Origin: Prinsepia uniflora
Lineage: Eukaryota; Streptophyta; Magnoliopsida; Rosales; Rosaceae
Assembly (NCBI GenBank): GCA_032719365.1
Contig: CM064866.1
Coordinates: forward strand, 9,901,781 to 9,965,780
DNA length: 64,000 nucleotides
Direction of reading: 5' to 3'
Of this stretch, positions 1 through 11,225 are shown in pieces; position 1 is the stretch's first letter, and each line of letters starts with the position of its first letter. The translations under genes and the position numbers were made by a program. A model generated the notes under the pieces. The model made no database searches. It saw only the letters and a program-made list of their open reading frames with translations, and had not been told where the DNA came from.

Positions 1-1363
1 ATCGAATAGAAGATTTCATATGTTGAACACTTTCTCATATTACTGTTCACACGCCCTCACGCGCCCCAAGAAGGCTCAGATTACTGTTCATCGTCACCAT
101 TTCCAGCTGAACCAGTTACTGTTCATAGTCACTATTCACAGTTACTGTTCACCGTCGGGTTTTCTCCGTTTTTGGACTAGTTCAAGGTCCATTTTAGGTC
201 CATTTCATCCCATTTTAATCCCAATATGTTCCTAATCTCATTTCTAATCTTTCTAGTTAATTAAAATGGAACAAAATGTCCAAAACCATACCTTCATCCG
301 TCATCAATGGCGGTCGGAGTTTCCGTCGCCGTTCACGGCCATTTCCGGCCATTCCAACCTTCAAAAACAATCCTATTAGGCTCCTAGAGTGCCCAGAAAT
401 ATTTCCCAATTCATAGAATTAGCTAAAAACCTACAAAACCGAAACTTGGATTTTTTGGATATTTTCTTACCTCACGGGTCGACTCCCCCGTCGTCAACCA
501 CCATCACGCCGTCGTCCTCCCGTAACCGTCCCGCTCTCATCATCATACACGGTTACACCCCGCTCACACTCATTGATGATTATGGTGGTGATATGTGAGT
601 TTGGGTTATGGAGAAAAGATGGAGAAATGAAGAAAATGGTGCATGGGTGGTTTCGGGTTGTAGAAGAACAAAGATGAATGTAGTTCGATGAATGTTATCT
701 GATGAGAGAAGGGAGATAGATTAGATGAGATGAGTGGTGAGGATTTAAAGATTAAATGGAATGGATGGCTAGGATTTAAAGTTGGAATAAAATCATAATT
801 AATTATTTAGTGGAACATGATCCAATCTAGCCAATGGATGAGTGACACTTGTCACTCATCCAAGTGTCCTCCAACCACCAATTCGGAATAAAATAATCGA
901 CACGGTTACCGAGACGTATATTTCCCCGATTCCACGTTTCTGACCATAACTTCCTCGTACGAAGTCCGATTTCGGCGTGCCGCCTGTCTATGAATTCGTA
1001 TCGACGAAACCTCCGTAACGGTCCTTGGACCTCGGCCATCGGACATCCCGGTCAAAAAGTCAACATTTCCCCTTCATTTGCCCAAATTACGAAAATGCCC
1101 TTGAACTTCCGTACATCATAACTTTCACCACGAACGTCGGAATCGAACGTGTCACTTGTCAATGAACTCGTGACGTCCCGAACTACATCACGGTCATCGG
1201 TCAAAGTCCATTTGACCATCCGAAATAAAAGTCAACATTTTGCCCACGCCTAGGGGCAAAACGGTCATTTTGCACAATTCGTCCGAAATCACACAACTAA
1301 TCCCAGATTAGTAAATCACCATTAAATATTATTAAATCCCGATATTCGGGACGGGTCGTTACA
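1..1363 (-). mobile_element. Partial Ty3/gypsy-type LTR (family 2), cut by the window edge
   Basis: On the minus strand this begins with the LTR 5' terminus TGTAACGACCCGTCCCG at 1363 and runs off the left edge. The same sequence type recurs in minus orientation at 28546-34415 and 62023-64000; for example the stretch at 1-27 is found again near 30075. Only the 5' part of the LTR lies in the window. No coding region is seen; reading frames here are LTR shadows. Confidence 0.75.
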
Positions 1364-1935
1364 TCGATCCCTACACACAAGAACGAAAATCAAACGGGGT
1401 TAAGGTTGAATCCCGGGGGGGTGGTTCAACCGTAAACGTCCAGATGCTTAAGTCAGTTTTCAAAGAGAATCAACCGACAGAGTGTTTGCAAGAGTTTTTT
1501 TTATTACTTTTAGAAGTGAGATGAGGTCTTCTATTTATAGTGAAGCCTTGAGAGTCACCGGAGCGTCTGATTGGTTGAAGGAGAAAGTATTAAATAAGTG
1601 ATTGTACCGAGTGTAATCACTTATTTATTAATGAATAAATAATTCGCTGGAAAGTTATTTATTATCGGCATTGATCTGATTAATTAATATATTTAGCTGG
1701 TAAATATATTGAATTAATGCAAAGATCGTAACATGTCAATATCAATTTTACCAAAGGTAATATTGGCATTATGGGAATTGTTAGCCACGTGGCAACTCCA
1801 GAATATTCCGGTAATTTATGGTTCCACACATATATATATATCCCATGTTTAATTACCATGTTAGTGAACAAATTTTTTTTTCTCCAAGAAATGACTTCAA
1901 ACTCAATGTATAGATATGGCCACATTCATGTGGTC
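1364..1935. mobile_element. Fragment of a Copia-like LTR
   Basis: This stretch resembles 55340-55840 in order and wording: a GGTTGAAT..GTTCAAC block, a CGTCCAGATGCTTAAGTCAG-like block, then GCCACGTGGCAACTCCAG and GGTTCCACA. Both copies are diverged and lack clear ends. The family is inferred only from the LTR-like layout. No gene is present. Confidence 0.4.
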
Positions 1936-2689
1936 TTCCCTTGAAGCATGCATAAAATTAACCAATTCCGCATAAGGCTTACTCACAAATCTCTTATACT
2001 GTTCCTTGTTGCATGGTACTTAACCCAGTTGGATATACAATTTATGATTCATCTCCAAAGAAGTATCAACATTACTGCAATTTAGCCTAAATAGAAAGTG
2101 GTTCTGAAGTTTAAAACGAAAGCAAAAATTGAAATTAAGGGAAGGTTGCTAAAATTATGGTATAGTTGAAGAATCGTTACTCCAATTTAGCAATAATAAA
2201 AGACTTTTTAGTTTAAATACACCTTGAACTTAACTGTAAGTCCCATATTGTAACTCTTGTCTAATTATGCGCTCACATTGCACCTTGAATTAGCTGAGTT
2301 GGCGCACTGATTAATTCTTTTTTCGTTACCTTCTGTTAGTTGTCATTAAGATTATTACATGAAGACTACATAGATTAAAAGTAGTTGAATTAAGTAATGG
2401 GTATTTGAGAAATCTGACAATATATGCTTGTCTTTTCTGTCAAAATCAAAGCGAAATCCCCAAATCGAAGCCAAATCCTTATATCAGGCCAGCTTCAATC
2501 TCAGTATGTTCTTCCCCTAATTAATTCCTTGTAGCTCTAATCGATTACCCTTGTCACATATTTCCATTCTCAATTGTCATTGTCATTGAAGAAGATCGAA
2601 GAGATGAACAGAATTGAAGCATGTTATGACACGACTCATCTCAATCTCCTTGGATTATCGTGGGATGCGTCATGCTTCTATCTGACACC
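1936..2689. other. No recognisable feature
   Basis: Moderately AT-rich sequence with no long ORF, splice-linked exons, RNA gene or obvious repeat that I can support. Confidence 0.5.
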
Positions 2690-3620
2690 ATGTGCTAGAC
2701 CAGGGATAAAACTGTAACCCGCTCGGGGTTACCCAGAGTGCACAGAGATCTGTGGAGTGTGTAGCGACATGTGATGTCTCGATCTCTGCTACAGCTCGCG
2801 ATCAACCTGAAGGGTATAAAAAACCAAAAAAACCGCGAGTGGGCAAAATTAACAGTTTTTAATCAAAAAGACATGTATACCCTTCACTTAAAAGCATGCA
2901 TGTATTAGAAAACAGTATTTCACAAGTCTTTCTTAAAAGAAAGACGTATTGCTTTTCAAATCAAATCATTTTGCTTTTCAAATCCATAATCAGTGAAAAT
3001 ACTTCTCAAATCAATACCATTGAAAAACATCTGTCACATCTCATATCACATCAGTGAAAACCTCTGTGCACATAGCACCCATAAAAAACAAACATAACCA
3101 ATCTTTGTATCCAACATCAGTCACGATATCCCAGCAATGCGTGCCCAATAGCTCTAGGACTGCTCCAATCTGAGCACGTCGCTGTGAACACATCACCGGC
3201 CGACGTTCCAGATCGTCGTGAACACATCATCGATCGATCTTCATATAATACCAGCACTCCTGAGTCGGGCCTCCCTTGGATGCACGGCAGCAGGCAGTGC
3301 TTCGTGACCTCTCTAGGCAAACACATCCCATCCCGGAGGCGAGCATTATCACCAGGACTTTTACGGGGGAACACATTCCTACCGGAGGCCTTCAACCATA
3401 TCAATCTCAAGAGGATCATTTCAGTAAAAACAGTAGCCAAATCTCATAGGGACTCAGCCCAAAATCATCTCAATAGGGTCTACACCCGGATATAATCACA
3501 TCAAATCCGTTTCCACAAAACCATCATTGAAAACAGTGTCTATCAACACTTCATAAACCCAGGATTCCTCTAATCCTATCAAATCCACAAATGGGTCTCA
3601 TGCCCGAAATATCTTTCATA
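2690..3620 (-). mobile_element. LTR fragment, family 2 type
   Basis: The block with ATGTCTCGATCTCTGCTACA, CCTGAAGGGTAT and GAGTGG matches 28680-28760 and 62200-62300, which sit near the 3' end of minus-strand family 2 LTRs. Later GGGTCTCA(A/T)GCCC phrases also match that family. The extreme termini are missing. Confidence 0.6.
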
Positions 3621-3993
3621 AACCTTTATTTGTTTCCTTAAAATGGTCTTGTAACTATTGTTTATTTTTGGTCCACTTACTCTTTGACTGTTTTCTTGAC
3701 CCCTCCAGGCCATGACACTGAGGCAGGGACTGATCTAGAGGTCGACGTATAGATACTCGTTGTGCACATGTACACCCGTTTGGGTAGGTTGAGCACCATT
3801 TTGTAAACTAACATATGTGCTCATTTTGTGTAAAATACTTATCCATGGTCTGAAAATGTAGAAGTTGAATGTTTTTTTTTTGGTGTTAAATTTTTATCCC
3901 GTTAAGGGTATTTTTGGCACTCTAGGGTAATTGTCAGACATGGGCAGGGCACATCCCTGGGTGGTCCCCGAGGGATCGGGATGGGTCCTGTCA
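3621..3993 (+). mobile_element. LTR 3'-end fragment facing the preceding one
   Basis: This carries the plus-strand version of an LTR 3' end: GGTCCACTTAC, CCCTCCAGG, GAGGCAGGGAC, then CGGGATGGGTCCTGTCA ending at 3993. It lies head-to-head with the minus fragment at 2690-3620, so the pair forms a partial inverted arrangement. No coding content. Confidence 0.6.
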
Positions 3994-3999
3994 CTACCC

Positions 4000-4400
4000 T
4001 TTCTTCATTAGTTTGGAATATGTCATCATCATCACTTAGGTATATTTCCTACGCATCCCCTTCACCATAACCATCATCCTAAAAATGCCCAATCTCAGAT
4101 TGCTCACTATTATCATCAGAAGTATCATTTACCTCTACTTCTTGCACTATTTGCCTCTGCCTACTCCCTTCAAGCTCATTAGGAGTATCATTTTCCACCG
4201 CTTCTTACACTTTTTGCCTCTACCTGCGCCTTACGCCTATTGGTTGCACTCTAGGTTCACTATCTTCAGGTTCATCAACAATATCATTTCCCTCCAATTC
4301 TTCTTTTAATTCTCCATCTTCACTATTTTCAACACCCGCTCGAACTTCAAACAATTCATCATCACTATCATCAACAACGACATCACAAATTTCTTCTTCA
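4000..4400 (-). pseudogene. Decayed acidic ORF fragment (part of a split, possibly MuDR-like, ORF)
   Basis: Read on the minus strand, 4400 down to about 4085 encodes a run very rich in Asp and Glu (DDSDDELFEV, ELKEELEGND, EVNDTSDDNSEQ) interrupted in frame by stops near 4220 and 4205. The piece at 7316-7588, across the solo LTR, ends in a similar acidic run, so both may be halves of one ORF. Acidic runs after a short globular segment occur at the N-terminus of plant MuDR-type transposases, but no catalytic or zinc-finger motif is visible. The family call is a guess. Confidence 0.3.
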
Positions 4401-5739
4401 TGTGACAAGACCCGCCCCGATCCCACGGGGACCACAAGGGGACATGCCCTGCTCCCGTCTGACACCCAAAATTACATTCCAATTTTAACCTCAAAAGTTC
4501 AAATGCATAAATAACCAAATTAAAGTTATACATCAAATCCAAATTTAACAGATGTCAGACAAGGGATGAAAACCAAAATTACAAATTGCGAGCAAAACTC
4601 TAAAATAATCCTGCGGGTCAAACCACCCGACAGAGGTTTAGATACGCAGAAGTAGATCTATGCCTCAGCCTCAGGATCCTCATCTACCTCAGTAGCACAG
4701 CCTGGAGGGGTTACCAAAACATTTAAGGGTGAGTGGGCCGAAACTCAAGTTTATAAAACAGTTCAATAAGTAAAACATATAATTTACCCCTCCTTTTTCC
4801 AAACATGCATGCATCAAAATTTAAAACCATAAACCATATAATATGAACCATAAGGCATGTAATAAAACCATAAACATAATTATAGCAACTGCACTATACA
4901 CTCCGATCCTGACATCCCAGATGTCTGACGTCCCTGACGTCCAATAAGGTCACAGTCTCAAGGCTAAGCGTGCCACTCGGAGTCTCAATCCCGAGTCCAA
5001 TCCCCGAACCCCGTCCGGGTACGGCATCCCAGATGCCTAGCGTCCTAGACGCTCGACGTCCCAGACGTCAAATTATAGCAATCCTGCTCCTGAGTCATTT
5101 TACGGTCCGGTTCCTCCGTAGAATGACCCCTCGCAGGCAATGCGCCGTGACCGCTCCGGGGTACCACATCCGGAGGAGACAGTATCACAAAAGTGGATCT
5201 ATATAGTGCAGTACCAAATACATTTTATCGATATCCACATGCAAAACATATATATATATATATAGATAAAATCCAAAACCAATCTTTCAGTTTCATCAGA
5301 CGGGTCTCAAACCCAAATGCCGTGAAACGTGCCATAACCATAATTTCAATATCATCAAAACCGTTTCTTGATTCCAGCATGTGAATATATAAGTAAATCA
5401 GAAAACATTTATGCATGCAAGGGTTTAATGAAATCGGGCCCACTCACAGTACAATCCTGCTAAAAACCGAACGTATACCCTCGTCCTGGTACTATTGTAC
5501 AATCCCTGTCATGTCCAAAGTATACGTAAAGGTCAATATAAGCCCCTAACATTCAGCCATGAAACCCTAGACTGAAACCGGCCCGGAAAAGCTGCCCAAA
5601 CGCGCTTCACGAGGCAATAAACCTCAATTTGACCAACTTAACGATCTGCAATCGACCCGAAACCACCGCCATTGGAGCCGGATCATCGAAACCTAAAGAA
5701 TGGTGGTGGTCCCACCAAAAACACTGTTCACACGTATCC

Positions 5740-6140
5740 CCACGCGCTGGTCAACGCAGGAACAGTTCCTGCTGACGTCATCGCTGATGTCACTGCTGAC
5801 GTCATGTCAGGACTCACCCCAATTTCACCCCGAAAAACTCTAATTTCTGGGACGGGTCGTTACACGTCAGCATGACGTCATCTGACCGCTGTCAGGTCTG
5901 ACGTGTCTGACTCTGACAAGTGCCACGTGTCATCAGGTGATTGGTCCATGTCACGGATCTGTCAGTGCTACGTGTCAGCACGACACTGGTCCACGTCACT
6001 GACATGTTAGTGACACGTGGCAGCCCCTGATTGGACCACGTCACTAACATGTCAGTGTTGACTGTGCACTGACATGTGACACGTGTCAGCTGATGAGTGG
6101 TCCACGTCACCTGACAGGTCTGACAGTGTGCCACGTCATC
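5740..6140. promoter_or_regulatory. Cluster of ACGT-core (bZIP-type) elements in LTR family D
   Basis: About fourteen ACGT cores fall in 400 bp, many in named contexts: TGACGTCA (as-1/CRE-like), CCACGTGTC and ACACGTGTC (ABRE/G-box-like), and several CCACGTCA. The LTR D fragment at 57410-57720 has a similar cluster. Binding by plant bZIP factors is an inference from these cores. The cluster lies several hundred bases downstream of the candidate TATA on the transcribed (minus) strand. Confidence 0.45.
5805..5864 (-). mobile_element. 60-bp internally deleted LTR remnant with 5-bp TSD
   Basis: The segment starts TGTCAGGACTCACCCC and ends GGGACGGGTCGTTACA, the two termini of a minus-strand LTR, with almost the whole LTR missing between them. 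It is flanked by a perfect CGTCA duplication (5800-5804 and 5865-5869), which shows a real insertion into LTR D followed by internal deletion. Confidence 0.8.
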
Positions 6141-7315
6141 ACCATCAACATCGCGACGGGTCGACCCGTTTCTTTGAAACTGGGTCGTGCAGACCCGCAA
6201 TCTGACCCGGTCACCAATCCTTCATTTCTTGACCATTTTATCTCTAATTTCTTCCTAAATGCTCATCTCAATCCCAGTAAGAGTTCAATCTAATTAAAAT
6301 CATCAAACAAGACCTGGATCAGAGGCTTACCTCGATGAACAGAAGCTGGATTTCCCGTCGCCGTTTAACCTCCGTTCAGGTCACCTCAGATCACGAAATC
6401 AAGTCCTAAAGGTTCCTATCAGTCCATAGAAGTGAATAGAATCAATAGGAATCGAAATTAAACGCTGAACAACAAGCTTCCATTTCTGAGTTCAAAACCG
6501 TTTCGGGTTAAAAACCACCTACCTCGCCGCCGTCAGCCACCGTGATCACCGCCGTCTCTCAGCCTCACCAGCGAGTCTTTCACACACGGACACAGAGAAT
6601 GGGTGATACGCAGGTGTGTTGGTCGAATGGGTAGTATGTGTGTGTAGGGTAGGAAACTATATAGTATAGAGGGAATCTGATAAAATGAAATGGGCGGTCC
6701 AGATTCAATCTTGGGAATAAGATCAAGGGTTCTGATGTAATTTGGGGGTTTAAGATGGGTGGCTGAGATTAAAAGGTAGTTTTAATCCTATTAAATTACC
6801 TTAGTAGAGCTTGATCCAATCTAGCCAATGGATGAGTGACACTTGTCACTCATCCAAGTATCCTTCAACCTTTAATTCAGAATAAAATAATCGACACGAT
6901 TACCGAGATTCAAACTTCCCGATTTCACGTTTCAAACCATAACTTTTCCGTACGAAGTCCGATTTCGGCGTGCTGCCTGTCAACGGACTCAGGGCATCGA
7001 GACCTACCTAACGGTCCTTGAGTCGTGTGAAAATTAGTTGTCAAACGAAAATTCAACATTTTCGCCCCTATCGTCCAAATTACGGTAATGTCCCTGAACT
7101 TCCGATAGTCATAACTTTTTTCCTGATCGTCCGAATTGGACGTGCCACCTGTCTATGGACTCGTGACGTCCCGAACTACGTCACGGTCATCGGTCAAAGT
7201 TTGTTTGACCCACCCATCAAAAAGTCAACAATTTGGCAATACAATTCACAAGGGTAAAAATGTCAATTCAATCAATAATTTACAATATTAAAATACTCGA
7301 ATTTCCGGGGCGTTA

Positions 7316-7588
7316 TCTGGAATAAGTTGACACATTTTCCACATCTTCATCCTGAGCTGTGTTTGGACCAACATCATCACTTGGACCAGCCTCTTTTGTG
7401 CTTGGACCAGCCTCTAATGTACATACCAGATCCTCATCTCTCACTTGGTCCACGGGATGGGAAGCATACACATGCACTACCTCTTCAAATGTCCTTGAAG
7501 ACTTTCTAATGAGTGCCAACAGCTGCTGATTTGTGGATGCCTTGAAAAACTGTCTACTAGCTTCATCTTGTATGTTAAAATCCACCAT
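7316..7588 (-). pseudogene. N-terminal ORF fragment cut off by the solo LTR
   Basis: The minus strand from an ATG at 7588 encodes a short segment (MVDFNIQDEASRQFF, then VVHVYASHPV) followed by an acidic tail, and is cut where the LTR begins near 7315. The layout (small alpha/beta-like segment with an HVY-type strand, then acidic stretch) is reminiscent of the N-terminal region of plant MuDR-like transposases. No diagnostic motif confirms this. Confidence 0.3.
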
Positions 7589-7850
7589 ATTCTAAATATA
7601 ACCTTCCTGCTTCACTAGGGAATTCAATTAAACTAATAATGAGTACTCCCAACAACACCAGTCATACCATTTCAATGCCCCATCCGCATATCTCCATTCT
7701 CATTGTTTATATACTATCCTTCCACCGTGGTGTAAGGCGATGAAGACAATGTCATCACAATCCCCTTCAACAAGTAATCAAAAAACAAACATTACTTACA
7801 CAAGCATAAAGAATACACATCCAACAGAAACTATAAAATATCACACAATG
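7589..7850. other. No recognisable feature
   Basis: AT-rich spacer between the split ORF and the telomere-like tract; no supported gene or site. Confidence 0.5.
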
Positions 7851-8220
7851 AAAACCCTAAACCATAACCCCTAACCCCTAAACTCTAAACTCTAAACCTT
7901 AAACCCTAAACCCTAAACCCTACTACCTAAACCTTAAACCTACTTCCTAAACCTAAACCTAGTGCCTAAACCTAAACATACTGCATAAACCTAAACCTTA
8001 AACCCTAAACCTAAACCATAAACTTAAACCATAAACTCTACTACCTAAACCCTAAACCTAAACATACTACCTAAAGCTAAACATATTGCCTAAACCTAAA
8101 CCCTAAATCCTAAATCCTAAACTTAAACCTAAACCTAAACCTAAACCTACTACTTAAACCTAAACCTACTACCTAAACCTACGGGCTAAACCTAAAGTAT
8201 AAACATAAAGTCTAAACCCA
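7851..8220. repeat. Degenerate interstitial telomere-like repeat tract
   Basis: About 370 bp dominated by CCCTAAA and variants (CCTAAAC, CTTAAAC, TACTACCTAAAC). The C-rich strand is the plus strand. Perfect units occur around 7902-7920; most others are diverged, and a TACTACCTAAA variant is itself repeated. The tract lies about 390 bp upstream of the SWIB gene start. The degeneration argues for an old internal tract, not a chromosome end. Confidence 0.8.
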
Positions 8221-8607
8221 AAAGCCAACATCATAGTCCCATGCATTATCACAATATCAATTATAATCCAAAATACCCATATGAAATCTCTGTTCTAACC
8301 CTTAACCCTTTAATCTGAAATTCCCAAGCCATATTTCAATGCACACAAACACCAAGAAAATTTAGGCTAATTTAATTTTAACTTCCAATTTGAACCCAGA
8401 TTTCAAAGTTTCGAATTTAAATCCCTAACTTACCATATCGAGGCTGTCGTGCTCCAGGCTTTCAAAAGCGGGTGGGTCTTCTGAATATTAGGGCACATAG
8501 AATTGGAGATCATTTTTCAAAAAAGAAAAAGAATTGGAGATCAAAGAAGGGAGAGTAGAGAGTAAGCTTGCTGCTGTAACTTCTGAGAGAGAGAGGCTGA
8601 GAGAACA

Positions 8608-9100
8608 ATGTCGTCTTCCACTGTGATAAGGGTTTTCAGAGGCTGCAGGGCTCTCTTTGCACCGGTCAGATCCTCCGCTTCCCCTGGAGCTGCTGCTTTT
8701 TCCTCCAAGGCGGCGACTGATACTGTTCCAAAGTCAAAGCCTAAGACAAAGCCCAAGGCGGCAGCTGAGTCGATCAAACCCAAAAGCTCTAGTAGGGCTG
8801 TTGGGATTATGAAGCCGGCTCCGATATCTCCAACTCTCAGTAGCTTCCTTGGTGTAACGGAGTCATCTCGCGCCGAGGCCGTCAAGCAGATCTGGGCCCA
8901 CATCAAGCTCCACAACCTGCAGGTCCTCGTCTCTTCATTTCTCACTATTTTTAAACATTATTGATTTTCTCTTCCCTGTTTAATTTTTTTTATTTTTAAC
9001 TTTTTGGGTTTTGCTAGATTGGTTCTAAGAAAATCAAATTGTTTTTGTTTTCATATTTGTTGTTTTTGCTTCTGATTTCTATATAAACTGGAAGATGATG

Positions 9101-9132
<32 letters not shown>

Positions 9133-10832
9133 TTTAGAAGGAACAATTGAGCTAACCAAGCGTTAAACCCTAAACCCTAAACCCTAAATCAGGAAGGAAA
9201 GAAATTGGATATCTGAAATATCTATTAGGTAATACTTAAGTTTGTTATTTTGAAGACTGCGATGTACTAGTTGTTGGGAGCGGTTCATCTATCTTTTTTT
9301 TTTATTTTTTATTTTTTTTATATGGAAGTTCATCTATGTTATGTCTTATTATTTTGGAAGGTGACCAAAAGCCTAACAGGTTGTTTCTGCTTTGATGAAA
9401 CTTTCCTCATGGAACCAAGCTGCATTTTATGATTTCAATCGAGTTATACTCTGTATTTCTATAGCTACAGTTATTTCATGGCCTTGTAGTAGTGACTGCT
9501 TTTATATTTTGGTAGTGGGACTTCGTTATAAACTGCTCCAAGGGCCATGCCAAGTACTCATTCCAATCCAATATATGAGTTGCCCTTCATATTGTGTAGC
9601 GTTGTATAAGTTTTTGATACTTGTTGGCTGATGTTTCTTGGCATCTGATATTCTTAAAAATGCTTTCTGAATTACATTTCTTTAGCTTTGACGTACAATG
9701 TGGATACTTCACTTTGCTCAGCGATTATTTGGATTGCATGTCATTGTTTTCATGTATGCTTTTTTGGCTTCATCAGTCCGATATCACAACCTTTTCAAAA
9801 TGTATTATGCTTCACTGTTAATATTTAGATTGATGTATACTTTTATACCTTGAGAAGTCTCTGGTGTTTTCTCTTAGGTTGTTTCCTAGAAATTATAATG
9901 CTATGATATAGCTTTATATTTTAATGGTGGATTATATTCATATCTAAGAGATGTATGTTAGGTATTCGTTTTTCGACATAAACATTTGTATGTATGGATA
10001 AAGAAAGTTAAGCCATACAAAATTCTGATCCCAACAGAATGACAGTTTTTTGGTTAACCTCAAATTGATGAAACCTCCACTGCCAATGTGGGATGGTTAT
10101 CAGGTTTGCCAATTAAAGCATATTTCCCCTTGAATTTTTAAAGAATATTTCGTGGCCATAAACAGTGTCTTATCTTTTCCTTTTGGTCTTGAAATGTTCT
10201 TCTGCAAGTAAAACACGATGGGAAGGCCCATTCTCTAGTTAGTGTATTGAGAGAAGGTTATATGGGAATTAGTGTAATCAGTCCGAAGAAATGATTTACT
10301 CTGTAGCCCCTGGAAATCACCAAAAGGATTGGAAGACTTTAATTGTTATGTGTTAATTATTATCCAAACAGCGTTGTATGTGGAACAGTAACTTAAATGT
10401 GACCTGAGCAATTAGATCTCGATGGCATGAAGATGTGGCCTTGTGGGATTAATATTTGGAACAAGGCCTTATCAAAGGGATTAAACTGTTAAATTAGAAG
10501 CTGTTTCATTCCATCCTTGATATTCAAATGGGTCTGCTCGCTTTTGCAACTGTAAATGTTGATACCATATAGTAGGGGATTTGGTTTATATGCACCAATT
10601 GTGTGATTGCTGCTTGGTATTAACCGCAAATTGTTAAAACAGTGGTAATTGATATTTGAAAATGAATTCAGTGGTATTCATTAAATTTCTGGTCTTGTGC
10701 TCGCAGAACCCTGCTAACAAGAGGGAGATCTTCTGTGATGACAAGCTGAAGCAAATTTTTGATGGCAGGGAAAAGGTCGGGTTCTTGGAAATTGGGAAGC
10801 TGCTTTCGAGCCACTTTGTGAAGGCTGAATGA
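8608..10832 (+). CDS. SWIB-domain protein, probably organelle-targeted (two exons)
   Basis: Exons 8608-8922 and 10707-10832 join in phase 0 across a GT-AG intron of 1,784 bp, giving 146 residues. Residues 1-60 are Ser/Ala/Arg/Lys-rich with almost no acid, typical of a chloroplast or mitochondrial transit peptide, followed by a Lys/Pro-rich linker. Residues about 75-145 form a complete SWIB fold: SSFLGV, IWAHIKLHNLQ, NPANKREI, FCDDKLKQIFDG and VGFLEIGKLLSSHF. Small SWIB proteins of this size are known in plants as nuclear or organellar nucleoid and chromatin-associated factors; the target compartment here is inferred from composition only. The ATG at 8608 follows a GA-rich leader and opens the frame. 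No frameshift or stop is seen, so the gene looks functional. Confidence 0.9.
9098..9190. repeat. (TA)n microsatellite and short telomere-like run in the SWIB intron
   Basis: An (AT)n run at about 9101-9130 is followed by three CCCTAAA units at about 9166-9188. Both lie within intron 1 of the SWIB gene and do not touch the splice sites. Confidence 0.75.
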
Positions 10833-11225
10833 ATGTTCATTACATTTATTCAGTCTGAACTGATGCATTTTGCTTTGATTCGGTTCCCCCAAACCCCTCG
10901 AATGAGTTGGAAGTAGTGTAATGTTCACAAGACCATATAATGTAGGCAGGCAGGGTTCGGTGATTGGAATTTAGCTGGACTGGCTTTTGTTTGTGTAAAG
11001 AGTACGTATTGTAGGTCGGTGGTTGAACATTTTATGATGCAGTTTTTCTCCTCTATCAGTTTCACTGTTGATTTTAGCTGCTATTTCTTTCTCAAAATGT
11101 CATTCTATATGTTTAATTTTCCACAGCTGCTGATATTTTTTTATTTTGAGTTTGAAGTGAGCCCACTTGTTGGCCTATTTTGACTATCGAGTTGGTTTTG
11201 TGCATGAACTTGGGTTTGGTCACTA
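10833..11225. other. 3' flank / probable 3' UTR of the SWIB gene
   Basis: Unique-looking sequence following the TGA at 10832. Length and T-rich stretches fit a plant 3' UTR, but no polyadenylation site could be fixed with confidence. Confidence 0.4.

Larger units (their letters stand above)
4401..7315 (-). mobile_element. Solo LTR, family D, about 2.9 kb
   Basis: On the minus strand the right end carries ATAACGCCCCGGAAATTCG (7315 side) and the left end closes with GGGCGGGTCTTGTCACA (4401), both typical of this LTR group. No PBS, PPT or pol lies inside, so it reads as a solo LTR. Inside are a dense set of ACGT-core motifs (about 5740-6140), a candidate minus-strand TATA (CTATATAG near 6655) and a 60-bp nested LTR remnant (5805-5864). 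No matching target-site duplication could be found. Related sequence recurs at 57380-57947. Confidence 0.65.

Noticed and set aside
7851..8220. Chromosome end
   Set aside because: The telomere-like repeats are degenerate and flanked by unique genes and transposons on both sides.
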